64,000 nucleotides of DNA, from assembly GCA_021793645.1 (NCBI GenBank), contig JAJYSJ010000008.1, positions 47,858 through 111,857 on the forward strand. Direction: 5' to 3'. This DNA comes from Bacillota bacterium (GTDB taxonomy: Bacteria > Bacillota > Sulfobacillia > JAJZYS01 > JAJYTV01). Every line of letters begins with the position of its first letter. Within the stretch, counting starts at the first letter, position 1. The notes under the pieces are model-generated. The model did no database searches and was not told the DNA's origin. It saw only the letters and a list, made by a program, of their open reading frames with translations. The position numbers were made by a program, and so were the translations under genes. Positions 35,201-44,291 of this stretch are shown piece by piece.

Positions 35201-37561
35201 TCAGTCGGCCAGACAGTCGCACTCGAAGGTGCGCAGCAGGGCGTGGACGCCCGGAGCCGCAGCGGCGCCGAGAGCATCGTAGACGGCGGCTTCGCCATCC
35301 ACGCGAGCGATGTCACGATCGACGGCTTCACGATCCAGGACGCCGTCGAAACCAGCCCGACCTACGGCGTTGGCGTGAACATCTACGCGGATACCTCTGG
35401 CGCCAACATCGTCAACGACGTGGTGCAGGACAACGTCTTCGGCCTCTACCTCGGCAGCGCCGGCACCGACCAGACGGTCATCCAGCACGACGTCTTCAAG
35501 GACAACAACGTGAGCGGGCCTGCGAGCGGCGACGGCATCTACGCGGATCAGGCGGTCTCAAACGCCCTGATCGACAGCAACGTCTTCGCGGGCAACAACT
35601 CCAATGGCCTCGTGTTCGTGGGCTCGGGGACCGGGAACGCGACGAGCAGTGAGCACGACATCACGATTTCGGGCAACGAGATGTCCGGCAGCACGGCGAT
35701 CGCGCTGATGGGCGCGGCGAACGTGACCGTGAAGGACAACGTCGTGCAGGACACCGGCAGCCAGCCGAACACCGACGCCATCTATCTCGGCGGCGGCGAC
35801 TACGGCGTCACGCTCACCCACAACGTCGTCCAGAACAGCACCGGCTGGGCGGTCTCCCTCGGGAACATCGTCAACCACCCGAGCGCCGACGTGACGCTGC
35901 AGTACAACAGCCTGGAGGGCAGCAACCGCCTCGGCGGCCTGAACGTGGACAGCGATGGTTACACGGGCGGCAAGGTCGACGCAACGGACAACTGGTGGGG
36001 ATCCAAGAACGGCCCGACCGGAGCGACCAAGGGCGCAATCGACGCGTCGCCCTTCATCCAGGCGCTGGCGATCTCCCCTCCGATGGTCCGGTCCGAGGTC
36101 GGCAGTCCACTGCAGTGGACGGCATCCATCGTTGACGAGAACGGGAACGCCATCACAGATTCCGCCTTCGCGGCTACCTTCGCTGCGAGCGGATCGGCAG
36201 CGTGTCAGAACCAGTCGCCCACGACGGCCCAGCCCTTCACCACCGCCACGGTAGGGTTCGGCTGCACCCCAACCACAACCGGAGACCTCACCGTTACCGG
36301 CACGGTGTCTCTCGACGGCACTTCGACAACCCTCGTCGGAACAGCCAAGGTCGCCGCAGTGGCTCCCCCCGCAAGCCCCTCCGGAGGGGGGGTCGGGTCC
36401 GGCTCGATCGGGAACCAGAGCAGCACGATCACCGAAAATGGCACGACGACCACGTTCAACGTGAACGCAGACCTCCTTACACAGAACCTGAACGGCCAGA
36501 CCGGGTCCGACGTGACCTTCTCGTCGAGTACGACCACCTCCGATGTCAATATCTCGGCAGACGCGCTGCAGTCGCTCACGCAGGGCAACATCGGCATTAG
36601 CATCCAGACGCCGGAAGCCACCTACACGTTGCCGAGCGGCAGCATCGACGTGAACAGCCTGGAAACCCTCCTAGGGGTGTCGCAGCCCTCGGACATCTCT
36701 CTCTCCATCACGATGACACCGGCATCGGCCGCCGACACGGCGGACATCACGAACGGAGTGCCGAACGGCAGCATCGTTGGAGCGCCCGTAACCTTCACCG
36801 TGACTGCCACGGCCAACGGGCAGACCCAGACGATCGAGGTATTCTCTGGTGCCGTCCCCCGCTCGTTCACCCTCCAGACGACTCCCGACCCAACGGATAC
36901 GACGGGCATCGTGATCGTGAACGGCCTTCCGGAGCACGCCTGGACCGTCTTCTCCGGTACGACGGCCACAATCAACTCCCACACCGACTCGACCTACGCC
37001 GTCGTGACGAACCAGGTCACCTTCAACGACATCACGGGCCTCCCGCAGGCGAACGCCATCAACGCTCTCGCGAACAAGCTGATCATCGCCGGGATAACTC
37101 CGACCGCATTCGATCCGCAGGGCAGCGTCACTCGGGCCCAGTTCGCGGCGCTCGTAATCCGTGCGCTAGGCCTCTGGAACCTCGGGACGACCGTCCAGTT
37201 CCGGGATGTTTCGAGCACGTCGTGGGCAGCTCCCGAGATCCGGTCCGCTGTGGCAGAGTCTTTCATCAAGGGTTTCCCCGACAGCACCTTCCGGCCGCAG
37301 GTGCAGATCACCAACGCTCAAATGGCGACCATCGTCGCACGGGTGATGCGCTACCTCGACATCGTAAAGGGCCAGACGGTTGTCACTCCCTCCGATCAGG
37401 CGAGCATCCCGGCCTGGGCCTCCCAGGACGTGGCGCTCGTCCTGTCCCAGGGGATCATGACCACTGGCAGCGGTGGTGCGTTCAACCCCGATGCCACGAC
37501 GACCCGCGCACAGGCAGCCCAGATCATCTGGAACCTGATGCAGAAGGCTGGCATCGAGTAA
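32237..37561 (+). CDS. Large S-layer/beta-helix surface protein with three SLH domains
   Basis: 1774 residues; GTG start behind CAGGGAGGG. Signal peptide 1-32 (YLVTTLAALLTTLAVGVLAL, cleavage near SASA|SS). Residues about 30-240 form a beta-sandwich with NDGDF-type Ca-site residues. Two right-handed parallel beta-helix blocks follow (about 245-930 and 950-1280), made of repeated xxISGNxVSG and NxxxDNxxG rungs, each ending in NWWGxxxGP caps. An Ig-like domain and a Ser/Thr linker lead to three SLH repeats (1595-1774) with ITxAQ, VTRAQ and TTRAQ motifs that bind pyruvylated wall polymers. Exported and wall-anchored; polysaccharide binding or lyase function is possible, but no catalytic residues can be assigned. 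Confidence 0.88.
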   Translation: MAPRLRNYLVTTLAALLTTLAVGVLALPSASASSGPGVAGQVKYYNANYGGNFYRSPSTIEASAYGIEQSINPDGSIQLTAGPYSQYTDSGFSIYHGTLSDLKSLLVTGSGPFRLNIWLDANNDGDFFDWSQTVSGSTYMTGLGNDVYLLGNSAPTGGVLVVNGSTSFDLQGVSSPPGGKYTYTLAQLQAGDLSSIGVTSTTDVAVWIGINGTTTGSQAAAKIDSVQFGPPSTVGVTTDCASAGDGAVVTVDSNDFYCGYNAFPTIQGGLDAVASGGTVDVAAGTYAEQLTINKALTLTGAGKDQTTIVLPSTPLTVTSQLGSYAPQKTVYGIAVTAPASDVTISNLTVDGNSAANGVDGCSIDRLAGIAFQDASGTVSSVDLPNWAPQSGVGCGSGVGVQVEASSGNIAQVTVENTVVKNYGKSGIFAGGPGTELTATDDTVKTSPTAGVATNGIEVDYGASGTLSGNTVSGNDYTGTVNASDPQADYATGVLLYGDGTSSVTVSGNTLTDNQIGVETVATNAEVSGNSISQTGSGIANSIGVYSVPCDTYCTDVGVTTGGVSQVTITDNQITGIPWSYSNGSNPTVVSAGIWLGNTPQASATGSITATVSGNTVSGGYFGVMVAPNESGATATIENNQVSSFERTGIDAGSFALGGDGVKATITGNTVSGAGSGNTDDWAQNGIEIANGATGSITDNHVTGMIYTGKDTEATGIIVFESSGVQVSGNTLQDNQLGIALETAGYSADHTNWAMAGDVLEHNTIGFDANYQSPGKLSGESAGTWGIWTASYNGAASVQATIEGNVLNGANATTGGVPATGIQVGDTGAGGAAGNVSATISGNSVTGWSHGIEDVGTTGSGATFYSVAHYNDLSGNTVAGLANLTGSASGTIPVTGLDANHNWWGTASGPKSAANTYNVTSQGVPVSGDVTFVPWLSSAPAAGATTGQDFAPVNDTTSGAMFSSIQAAVDVATPGDRITVAPGTFSEAVSVGQTVALEGAQQGVDARSRSGAESIVDGGFAIHASDVTIDGFTIQDAVETSPTYGVGVNIYADTSGANIVNDVVQDNVFGLYLGSAGTDQTVIQHDVFKDNNVSGPASGDGIYADQAVSNALIDSNVFAGNNSNGLVFVGSGTGNATSSEHDITISGNEMSGSTAIALMGAANVTVKDNVVQDTGSQPNTDAIYLGGGDYGVTLTHNVVQNSTGWAVSLGNIVNHPSADVTLQYNSLEGSNRLGGLNVDSDGYTGGKVDATDNWWGSKNGPTGATKGAIDASPFIQALAISPPMVRSEVGSPLQWTASIVDENGNAITDSAFAATFAASGSAACQNQSPTTAQPFTTATVGFGCTPTTTGDLTVTGTVSLDGTSTTLVGTAKVAAVAPPASPSGGGVGSGSIGNQSSTITENGTTTTFNVNADLLTQNLNGQTGSDVTFSSSTTTSDVNISADALQSLTQGNIGISIQTPEATYTLPSGSIDVNSLETLLGVSQPSDISLSITMTPASAADTADITNGVPNGSIVGAPVTFTVTATANGQTQTIEVFSGAVPRSFTLQTTPDPTDTTGIVIVNGLPEHAWTVFSGTTATINSHTDSTYAVVTNQVTFNDITGLPQANAINALANKLIIAGITPTAFDPQGSVTRAQFAALVIRALGLWNLGTTVQFRDVSSTSWAAPEIRSAVAESFIKGFPDSTFRPQVQITNAQMATIVARVMRYLDIVKGQTVVTPSDQASIPAWASQDVALVLSQGIMTTGSGGAFNPDATTTRAQAAQIIWNLMQKAGIE

Positions 37562-37595
37562 CGGCAAAACCGCAAGGATGGAGACCCAGCCGCAA

Positions 37596-37625
37596 AGGGA
37601 CCAGGAGGGCAGCCTCCTGGTCCCT
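37596..37625 (+). terminator. Terminator of the S-layer gene
   Basis: Perfect 13-bp stem AGGGACCAGGAGG / CCTCCTGGTCCCT with a GCAG loop, 35 nt after the stop. The tail TCTCTGCC is only weakly T-rich. Confidence 0.75.
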
Positions 37626-37676
37626 TCTCTGCCTGCGCCAATCCCGGGTGTCAGGGAGCTCTTGCGCGTCCGGATG

Positions 37677-38589
37677 CTAGCCGGGATTCACCCGTTCTTC
37701 CTGCGTCGAGTCCAGGAACGACGTGATGACTGCCAGAATCACGTCACGCTCTGGGTCGTTGTGCAGCTCGTGGTAGTACCCTTCGAGCAAGCGACAGTCC
37801 TTCACCGGGAGCGCGCAGGCGCGCAACGAACGCCTGCGTCGTCTCCGGGGACACCAGCTTGTCGGCGCCGGCCTGACAGGATCAGCGTAGGGGCCGGGGA
37901 ACTCCGCGGGCCCGTTGCGGGCTGCCTGCATGCCACGCTGGAGCTAAATCGCCCAGCGGACGGTGGCCTTGTGCACCACTAGCGGATCGCTGCGGTAGGA
38001 CGCGACGATGTCAGGCTAGCGGCTCACCGGCTGTGGCGGGGGATCTCGGGAGCCAGGCGGAGCATCGGCAGGACCGCGTCCAGGACGCCTGCAATGCGGA
38101 TCAGAACGGGGAGACGGGGAGCGAAAGGTCGAGGCACGGCTAGGTCAAGATGATGCCTTGCAGCCGTTGCTGCTGCGGGCGGCTCTGCAGCCAGCGCACT
38201 GCGATCAGACCGCCCATGCTATGACCGTACAGGAACTGCGGCGCAGATGGATAGAGTGCACGCAGACGCTGCAGGGTGGAGTCGACGACCGGGAGATAGT
38301 CGTCAAAAGAGTTGATGTGACCCCGCCGCCCTGGCGACTGCCCGAGGCACGGCAGGTCCTGACCGAGCACTGCATACCCGGCCTGGTTCAGCCGCTTCGC
38401 CACGTGATCGTACCGCCCGCAGTGTTCTCCGGCACCGTGCAAAAGCGCAACGGCCCCGCGGGGCGACTCCACCGGCCAATGCCATTCATGCAACGCATTT
38501 CCCCGCCTCCTCGTTCGCTTGCGCACCTTGTGACGCAACGCCGCCGTGACGATATCCGTGCGCCATTCCGCCGAACGGGCCGGACACAC
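37677..38589 (-). pseudogene. Lysophospholipase / monoacylglycerol lipase, decayed
   Basis: The N-terminal part (38589-38140) is an alpha/beta hydrolase start: GAVALLHGAGEHCGRYDHVA, then the nucleophile elbow GHSMGG and GIILT, followed by a TAG. Further down the minus strand the same protein resumes in other frames: DAVLPMLRLAPEIPRH, WAI-stop-LQRGMQAARNGP, and the conserved C-terminus KDCRLLEGYYHELHNDPERD with the catalytic His, ending at 37677. At least one nonsense codon and several frameshifts make it non-functional. Confidence 0.85.
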
Positions 38590-38890
38590 AGGGAACCCGC
38601 ATCATGACTGGCTGCGTTGCGTGCGGGGCACCTCTTCTTCGCGACCGGCGCGCATCCTTGTGGTGCTACCCTTTGGGGGAGCCTTGCGACGCGGAAAGCC
38701 GGGCACGGTCTTCCGAATCAGAGACATGTCGCCGGGCCACAGACGCGAGCGCAAGCCAAGCCCTAGGGGGCGACGCTCGCCTTTGGTGCGGATGCTGCGG
38801 CTTCCCCGAGTCGGCGCGGCGAGCCGAAATGTGACACGCGGTTACATCGCCTGATGGCCACATGGTCAATCCTGAATCGCCCTGCGCAGC
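38590..38890. other. Intergenic, no supported gene
   Basis: A plus-strand frame (38604-38834) has several Cys residues (CVACGAP, CGCCG) but no ribosome site and a composition like GC-rich noise. Nothing else is seen. Confidence 0.4.
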
Positions 38891-39904
38891 CTATGCTGTG
38901 GGATCCGACACCTTCACCAACTGTTTGCCGAAATTTGCCCCCTCGAAGAGCCCAAGCAGTGCCTGAGGCATCTTCTCGAATCCATCGATGACGGTCTCCC
39001 TATATTGCAGGCTGCCCGAACGTACCCACTGCTCCATCCGAGCGAGCGCCTCTCCGTATTTCGGCTGGAAGTCGCCGACTAGAAAGCCCTCGATGCGGAG
39101 CCGCCTGCTGATCAGATCCCACGGGAAATCCGATGGCTGGCGTTCCGCTTGGTTGTAGGTGGCGATCTGTCCACAGACCGCCACCCGGCCGTGGGTGTTC
39201 ATCAAGGGTGCGATGGCCGTGGTGACGGCACCTCCGACGTTATCGAAGTAGATGTCTACACCGTCGGGGCAAACCGTACGCAAAGCCTCCCTGAGATCCG
39301 GCGCGGCTCGGTAATCAACCGCATTGTCGAACTTCAAGTCCTGCAGGAGAAAGTCGACCTTTGCGCGAGACCCGGCGATCCCAACCACCCGGCAGCCAGC
39401 CTTCTTGGCCAGCTGACCCGCAGCTGCGCCGACGGCCCCGGCGGCGGCCGACACCACGAACGTATCCCCCGCGCGTGGCTGAGCCACTTCAAACGTACCG
39501 AAGTAGGCGGTTAGGCCTGGCATGCCCAAGACTCCCAGCGCAGTGGTCATCGGCGCACGGGAAGGATCCAGGAGCCGCAAGCCGCGCCCATCCGAGACCA
39601 CGTACTCGGACCAGTCCCACGTACCGGACACAATGGCGCCGACGGGCAGGTCGGCCTGTTCGGAAGCCACGACCTGGCCGACGGCGCCTGCCGAGGGGGC
39701 CTCGCCGACTTGCCAGGGAGGAGCGTAGGACCGGCCCTCGCGCATCCGACCTCGCATGTAGGGATCCACCGACATGTAGCAGGTGTGGATGAGTACCTGG
39801 CCGCGACCCGGGAAGGGTGTGGGCTCCTCGACCAACCGGAATTCGTCTCCGGTCGGCATTCCCAGAGGCCTTCGCACAAAGACGAACTTCCTGTGTGCAG
39901 GCAT
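38891..39904 (-). CDS. NADP-dependent MDR oxidoreductase (YfmJ/curcumin reductase-like)
   Basis: 337 residues, ATG behind GGGGGAGGCGG. The zinc-free MDR pattern is clear: VDPYMRGRM near 55, then the nucleotide-binding AAAGAVGAAAGQLAKKAGCRVVGIAGS (residues about 155-181), KFDNAVDYR, VDIYFDNVGG and RVAVCGQIATYN. Enzymes of this group reduce alpha,beta-unsaturated ketones or aldehydes with NADPH. It is divergent from pepC with a 280-bp intergenic region and appears monocistronic. Confidence 0.9.
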   Translation of the reverse strand: MPAHRKFVFVRRPLGMPTGDEFRLVEEPTPFPGRGQVLIHTCYMSVDPYMRGRMREGRSYAPPWQVGEAPSAGAVGQVVASEQADLPVGAIVSGTWDWSEYVVSDGRGLRLLDPSRAPMTTALGVLGMPGLTAYFGTFEVAQPRAGDTFVVSAAAGAVGAAAGQLAKKAGCRVVGIAGSRAKVDFLLQDLKFDNAVDYRAAPDLREALRTVCPDGVDIYFDNVGGAVTTAIAPLMNTHGRVAVCGQIATYNQAERQPSDFPWDLISRRLRIEGFLVGDFQPKYGEALARMEQWVRSGSLQYRETVIDGFEKMPQALLGLFEGANFGKQLVKVSDPTA

Positions 39905-40183
39905 GTGGCCGCCTCCCCCTGTTGATGTGGATGTCCTGACCCAGTATCCCAGACGGGGACAGGCAGCGATACGAAATGCTCTGTCCAATAACCGCTTTTA
40001 CAGCACCTCAGAGACGTGACAAGAAAGAAACTGAAGAGGGTACCTCAGCGTCCGTCCCCGACAGCGAAACCGATCATCTTGCCCCAAGCGCAGGCGCTCT
40101 ATGCGCTATGATGAAGGCATCGCACCCGACGGGGCCGCATGCGCGGCAGCTGTCCTGCGCGGAAACGGAGGGATTCCCAAGCG

Positions 40184-41539
40184 ATGAGTGTCGAACTCGA
40201 TCAGCGGGCGGCCATCACCCCTGCAGTGCTGGCGAACTGCCAGGAACGGTTCGCGCACAGTCCGCTGCAGCGTACCCTGGCCAACGCCGTGCGCAAGAAC
40301 GGGATTGCGGCCGTGGCGTTGAACCAGGACCGTGTGCGGGAGATGCAGCACACCTTCTCCCATGTGGTCAAAGGAGGGCCCATCACCAACCAGCGGCAAA
40401 GCGGGCGCTGCTGGATGTTCGCCGGCCTCAACACCTTGCGGATCCCCGTCATGAAGCATTGCGGTCTTGAGGAATTCGAGCTGTCCCAGGCTTACCATAT
40501 GTTCTGGGACAAACTCGAGAAGGCCAACTACTTCCTCGAGAGCATCCTCGACACCTTGGACGAGCCGCTCGAAGGGCGCCTTGTGGCCTGGCTGCTCGAA
40601 GGTCCCCTGAACGACGGCGGGCAGTGGGATATGTTCGTCAATCTCGTGGAGAAGTACGGCGTCGTGCCGAAGTGGGTCATGCCGGAATCCTTCCATTCGA
40701 GCCAATCGCGCGCCATGAACGCGCTGCTGACCGCCAAGCTGCGCCAGGACGCGGCGCACCTGCGCGGGTTGCATGTCGGCGGCGAACGGAGTGCCTCTGC
40801 ACTGCGCCAGGAGAAGGAACGCATGCTGGGCGAGTTCTACGTAGCGCTCGTCACCTTCCTCGGTGAGCCACCGCAGAGCTTCGACTTCGAATACCGGGAC
40901 AAGGACGAGCAGTTCCACCGTGACGAGGCGCTGACGCCGCTCGAGTTCTACCGCCGCTTCGTTGGCATGGACCTGCGGGAGTATGTCAGCGTGATCAACG
41001 CGCCGACGGCTGACAAGCCCTATGGCCGCACGTTCACGGTCAAGTTCCTCGGCAACGTCAAGGGTGGACGTGATGTGCTCTACCTGAACGTGGAGGCGGA
41101 GCAGTTGCGCAAGGCCGCCATGGCGCAACTCCTGGACGGCGAGGCCGTCTGGTTCGGTTGCGACGTTGGCAAGATGGGCGACCGCGACGGCGGCATCCTG
41201 GCGGCGGACCTCTACGACTACGCCTCCGTAGTAGGTATGCCGATCGACATGAGCAAGGCCGAGCGCTTGGACTACGGCGAGAGCCTGATGACGCACGCCA
41301 TGGTCTTCACCGGCGTCAACGTTGTAGACGGACGACCCAACCGTTGGCGCGTCGAGAACAGCTGGGGTACGGAGCCGGGCAACAAGGGCTTCTTCGTGAT
41401 GGACGACGCATGGTTCGACGCCTACATGTATCAGGTGGTCGTCCATCGCAAGTACCTCCCCACAGAGCTCCAGGCGGCGCTCGGGCAGGCGCCGATCGAG
41501 CTGCAGCCGTGGGACCCGATGGGCTACCTGGCCGACTAA
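40184..41539 (+). CDS. pepC: Aminopeptidase C (bleomycin hydrolase family)
   Basis: 451 residues; C1B papain-like cysteine aminopeptidase, hexameric in the cytosol. Catalytic Cys in NQRQSGRCWMFAGLN (near residue 74), catalytic His in MTHAMVFTG (near 372), Asn in WRVENSWG (near 391), and the family C-terminus that threads into the active site. ATG 40184 follows GGAGGG; upstream codons lack support. It releases N-terminal amino acids and may inactivate bleomycin-like drugs. A strong terminator follows. Confidence 0.94.
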   Translation: MSVELDQRAAITPAVLANCQERFAHSPLQRTLANAVRKNGIAAVALNQDRVREMQHTFSHVVKGGPITNQRQSGRCWMFAGLNTLRIPVMKHCGLEEFELSQAYHMFWDKLEKANYFLESILDTLDEPLEGRLVAWLLEGPLNDGGQWDMFVNLVEKYGVVPKWVMPESFHSSQSRAMNALLTAKLRQDAAHLRGLHVGGERSASALRQEKERMLGEFYVALVTFLGEPPQSFDFEYRDKDEQFHRDEALTPLEFYRRFVGMDLREYVSVINAPTADKPYGRTFTVKFLGNVKGGRDVLYLNVEAEQLRKAAMAQLLDGEAVWFGCDVGKMGDRDGGILAADLYDYASVVGMPIDMSKAERLDYGESLMTHAMVFTGVNVVDGRPNRWRVENSWGTEPGNKGFFVMDDAWFDAYMYQVVVHRKYLPTELQAALGQAPIELQPWDPMGYLAD

Positions 41540-41589
41540 GCGACGTCGATGTGCCGCCGCCTAGCCGGGCGCACAAAAGATTGACCACG

Positions 41590-41614
41590 GAAACCCGCTC
41601 TTAGAGCGGGTTTC
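41590..41614 (+). terminator. Terminator of pepC
   Basis: GAAACCCGCT (41590-41599) pairs with AGCGGGTTTC (41605-41614). The same stem sequence is used after tRNA-Arg (7638) and, with changes, at 7936 and 31362. Confidence 0.72.
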
Positions 41615-41721
41615 GCGCATTGCTGGACCAGTGCAGGGCAGATAGTGGGGTGCAGCGGGTGCGTCAACGTTGCAGTCATACAGCGCGGGCGACCCTGGCT
41701 GCGAGGCTGGGAGAGCGCGAT

Positions 41722-43674
41722 CTAGAGAGGGCGAGACCAGGTGAGGTTGCGCCATACACGGCCGCCGTCGGTCGTCTGGAAGAGGCCTGCCGGCGTAAGG
41801 AGCCAGGCCTCGTTGCGCGAGATGGCGTCGAGGGACTCCATCGCCTCGTATTGCGCTGCGGCGAAGGGCAGGCGGATCTCCTGCCATGCCCCGCTCTGCA
41901 GGCGGATGTACATCGCCTCCCGAGCAGAGGTGCGGTTTCGCAGAGCGGCCATGAGCCAGAGGTCTCCATGGGTGTCTGCGGAGAGCGCGGAGATCTGCAC
42001 GGCGTCTACGAGCCCCGCAGGCATCTTGACAGAACGCCACTTGCGCCCGCCGTCCACCGTCAGCCAGAGAGCGGCTGGGGTCGCTGCGAACCCGACCCGC
42101 GGTGAGGCGAAGCGGACGACGCCGCCCCACGGGAAGCCCTTAGGCAGCGTGCGCTGGACGAAGTGACGACCGCCGTCCGCCGTCGTGGCGAGTCCCGGTG
42201 ACGCGCTTGAAGCGTTCGGCGGGGTGACGAGCACGCCCCCGCCGCCCGGGAACAGCTGCCCGCCAACGGTGTTGCCCTTGCGGATGGCCTGCCAGGTCCG
42301 CCCGCCATCGGTGGTGGCGAGGATCGCGGGGTTCGGCGTAAAGAGCCAGCCATGCAGGGCGTCGGCGAAGGAGATCGCTCCAGGCAAAGCGGGGCCGGTG
42401 CGCAGGGGAAGTCGGTGCCAGGTGCGGCCGCCGTCGTCCGTGCGCAGAAGGAGGAGCTCCGGCTGCAGTTCGACGCCGAAGCCCTGGCGCGGGCCGAGGA
42501 AGTCCACCTGGGCCGTCGGAAAGGGCGGCGGCCAAAGAGCGCGCAAGCCGCCTGCCGGCTGCAGCTGCACGAGGTACGCGTTCCCCGCCGCGAGCACTCC
42601 AGCTCCAGGCGTGTAGGAGAGGATGCTGTAGGTGCCAGGCATCGTGATCTGCTGCGAAGCGGCAGGCGACCAGCGCACGCCGCCGTCCTGGCTGACCGAG
42701 AGGCCCAGCATGGTGGTGACGGCGACGCCTCCCTGGCCCCAGCCGACGATCGCGTTGATGCTCCCGGGCGGCCCGGTCTCTGGCGCGTCGAGGCCCGGTA
42801 ACGGCCCTTGCATCTCGCCGGAGACGGGGTGCCAGTGGAAACCCCCGTCCTCGGTGCGGACGATGACGTCCGGGCAGCCGCCAGCCCAGCAGTTTGGGAT
42901 GTTAAGCGCGGCGTAGCCGAGCCCTTGGTTCACGAACGTCGTGGGTCCGGCGGCGAGGTTGCCGCCTAGGGGCGTGAGGCCCGCAGGCAGGGAGTAGACC
43001 TTCTGCCACGAGCGGCCGCCGTCCGTCGTGCGGTAAATGCCGCCGCTTTGCGCGAGGAAGCCCGTGCTGGCCGTGAGGAAGTACGGCGTCGACGGTACGG
43101 GGCCGCCAGGTGTGCCGCTCGGCGCTGCGGGAAGATTCATGGCCGTGGCGTGCCAGGTGCTGCCACCATCCACCGTCACGTCCAGCGTGCCGCCGCTGGC
43201 GATGAAGCCCTGCAATGGGGACGTAAAGCGGAGTTCTGGCGCTTCGGCGCCGCCTGACGGATGGGAGATCTCCTTGAGTGTCTTCCCACCATCCGACGTC
43301 GCGAGTAGCGTCAGCGTACTTCCGGTGCCGACCAGCACGAAGCCATGTGCGGGGGAGAGGAAGTCGAGCGCGAGGATCGGTGCCGGCGCCTTCGTCGCGT
43401 GGGTCCAGTTGCGCCCGCCGTCGGTCGTGCGCATGAGCTCCGCACCGTACGACACCCGCTGGCCATGCACATCACGCACCTCATCGACGCCGAACCAGCC
43501 GTTTTGCGCGTCCATGAACTGCATTGTCGTTACCACCGGGACGTCGGTCGCGCCGAGGAACATCGCCGAGATGGGCGGCAGGCGCTTCTCTGCCGGATGC
43601 GGCGCCGCACCTTGGGAACACGCCGCGAGGAGCAGGGCCGCGGCGATCGGCACGAGGAGGAGTCTTGGCTTCAT
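41722..43674 (-). CDS. Ycf48/BNR-repeat lipoprotein
   Basis: 650 residues. Lipoprotein signal LLVPIAAALLLAACSQG (Cys near 19). The mature part is a beta-propeller with at least eight BNR/Asp-box repeats of the type TTDGGRNW, TSDGGKTL, VDGGSTW, TDDGGRTW, spaced about 50-90 residues, and W/F-rich strands (NGWFGV, HGWLF). Such propellers occur in photosystem-assembly factor Ycf48 and in many secreted proteins of unknown role. Anchored outside the membrane; ligand unknown. A decayed paralogue of its C-terminus lies immediately upstream at 43840. Confidence 0.83.
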   Translation of the reverse strand: MKPRLLLVPIAAALLLAACSQGAAPHPAEKRLPPISAMFLGATDVPVVTTMQFMDAQNGWFGVDEVRDVHGQRVSYGAELMRTTDGGRNWTHATKAPAPILALDFLSPAHGFVLVGTGSTLTLLATSDGGKTLKEISHPSGGAEAPELRFTSPLQGFIASGGTLDVTVDGGSTWHATAMNLPAAPSGTPGGPVPSTPYFLTASTGFLAQSGGIYRTTDGGRSWQKVYSLPAGLTPLGGNLAAGPTTFVNQGLGYAALNIPNCWAGGCPDVIVRTEDGGFHWHPVSGEMQGPLPGLDAPETGPPGSINAIVGWGQGGVAVTTMLGLSVSQDGGVRWSPAASQQITMPGTYSILSYTPGAGVLAAGNAYLVQLQPAGGLRALWPPPFPTAQVDFLGPRQGFGVELQPELLLLRTDDGGRTWHRLPLRTGPALPGAISFADALHGWLFTPNPAILATTDGGRTWQAIRKGNTVGGQLFPGGGGVLVTPPNASSASPGLATTADGGRHFVQRTLPKGFPWGGVVRFASPRVGFAATPAALWLTVDGGRKWRSVKMPAGLVDAVQISALSADTHGDLWLMAALRNRTSAREAMYIRLQSGAWQEIRLPFAAAQYEAMESLDAISRNEAWLLTPAGLFQTTDGGRVWRNLTWSRPL

Positions 43675-43839
43675 GGGTTCTTCTCCTTCGCCATGGGATG
43701 GAGGGGCCGACCGGATGGGGCCGGACTCGATGCGGCATCGGTCTGGTCGCGGGCCGGGCCCAGGACGTCTTCGTCGGGTTGAGCCCGCACCTCCAGGAGT
43801 AGATTCCTCTCGCCGAGGTCAGGAAGCCCATCTACTCGG

Positions 43840-44060
43840 TTAAAGCGCTTTTGGCCAGGTGAGGTTGCGCCAGAGCCGCCCGCCGTCGGTCGTCTGACCT
43901 GCGAGAAGTCGTAGGGCGAGATGACGCGAGGCAGGCGGATCTCCTGAAATGCACCGCCTGGCAGGCGGACGTACATTACCTCCGGCGTGTAGACGCCACT
44001 GCTCTGGAAGGCTGCTCGCGTCTTCGTGTCCCCCCAATCCTTTAGCGCGTCCCATCTCGA
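43840..44060 (-). pseudogene. C-terminal remnant of a second BNR lipoprotein
   Basis: Minus-strand fragments MYVRLPGGAFQEIRLP and, one frame away, TTDGGRLWRNLTWPKAL then stop. They match the last 60 residues of the neighbouring 650-residue lipoprotein (MYIRLQSGAWQEIRLP and TTDGGRVWRNLTWSRPL). It lacks everything upstream and is frameshifted. A tandem duplication followed by deletion. Confidence 0.75.
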
Positions 44061-44291
44061 AGATGCTGGTGTTCTGTCCATTGGGTGACGCTTTAGGGCT
44101 TACCGCGTTAGAGATCATCGCCCTGGCAATAGGTGGTACAGGTTTCGTTGCCCCTCACCTACATCCTGTTCTCTGACGCAGCCAACACCTTTCTGCTGCT
44201 CGCCGCCAGTCGCAGCGCCCACGTTTGGACGTGGTGGGGGGATTGCTCTCTCATCTGGTCGAGAACTGGATGCTACAATCTGCGCAACGCG

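Noticed and set aside
32700..36100. Repeated ISGN/VSGN-coding DNA as a CRISPR or satellite array
   Set aside because: Repeats are protein-level beta-helix rungs with variable DNA and spacing; no identical DNA repeats or spacers.
38604..38834. Cys-rich 76-codon ORF as a zinc-ribbon protein
   Set aside because: No ribosome site, Cys spacing does not form a clear ribbon, and the second half looks random.
40106..41446. 446-codon minus-strand frame opposite pepC
   Set aside because: Composition typical of antisense to a real gene; the plus-strand PepC has complete catalytic motifs.
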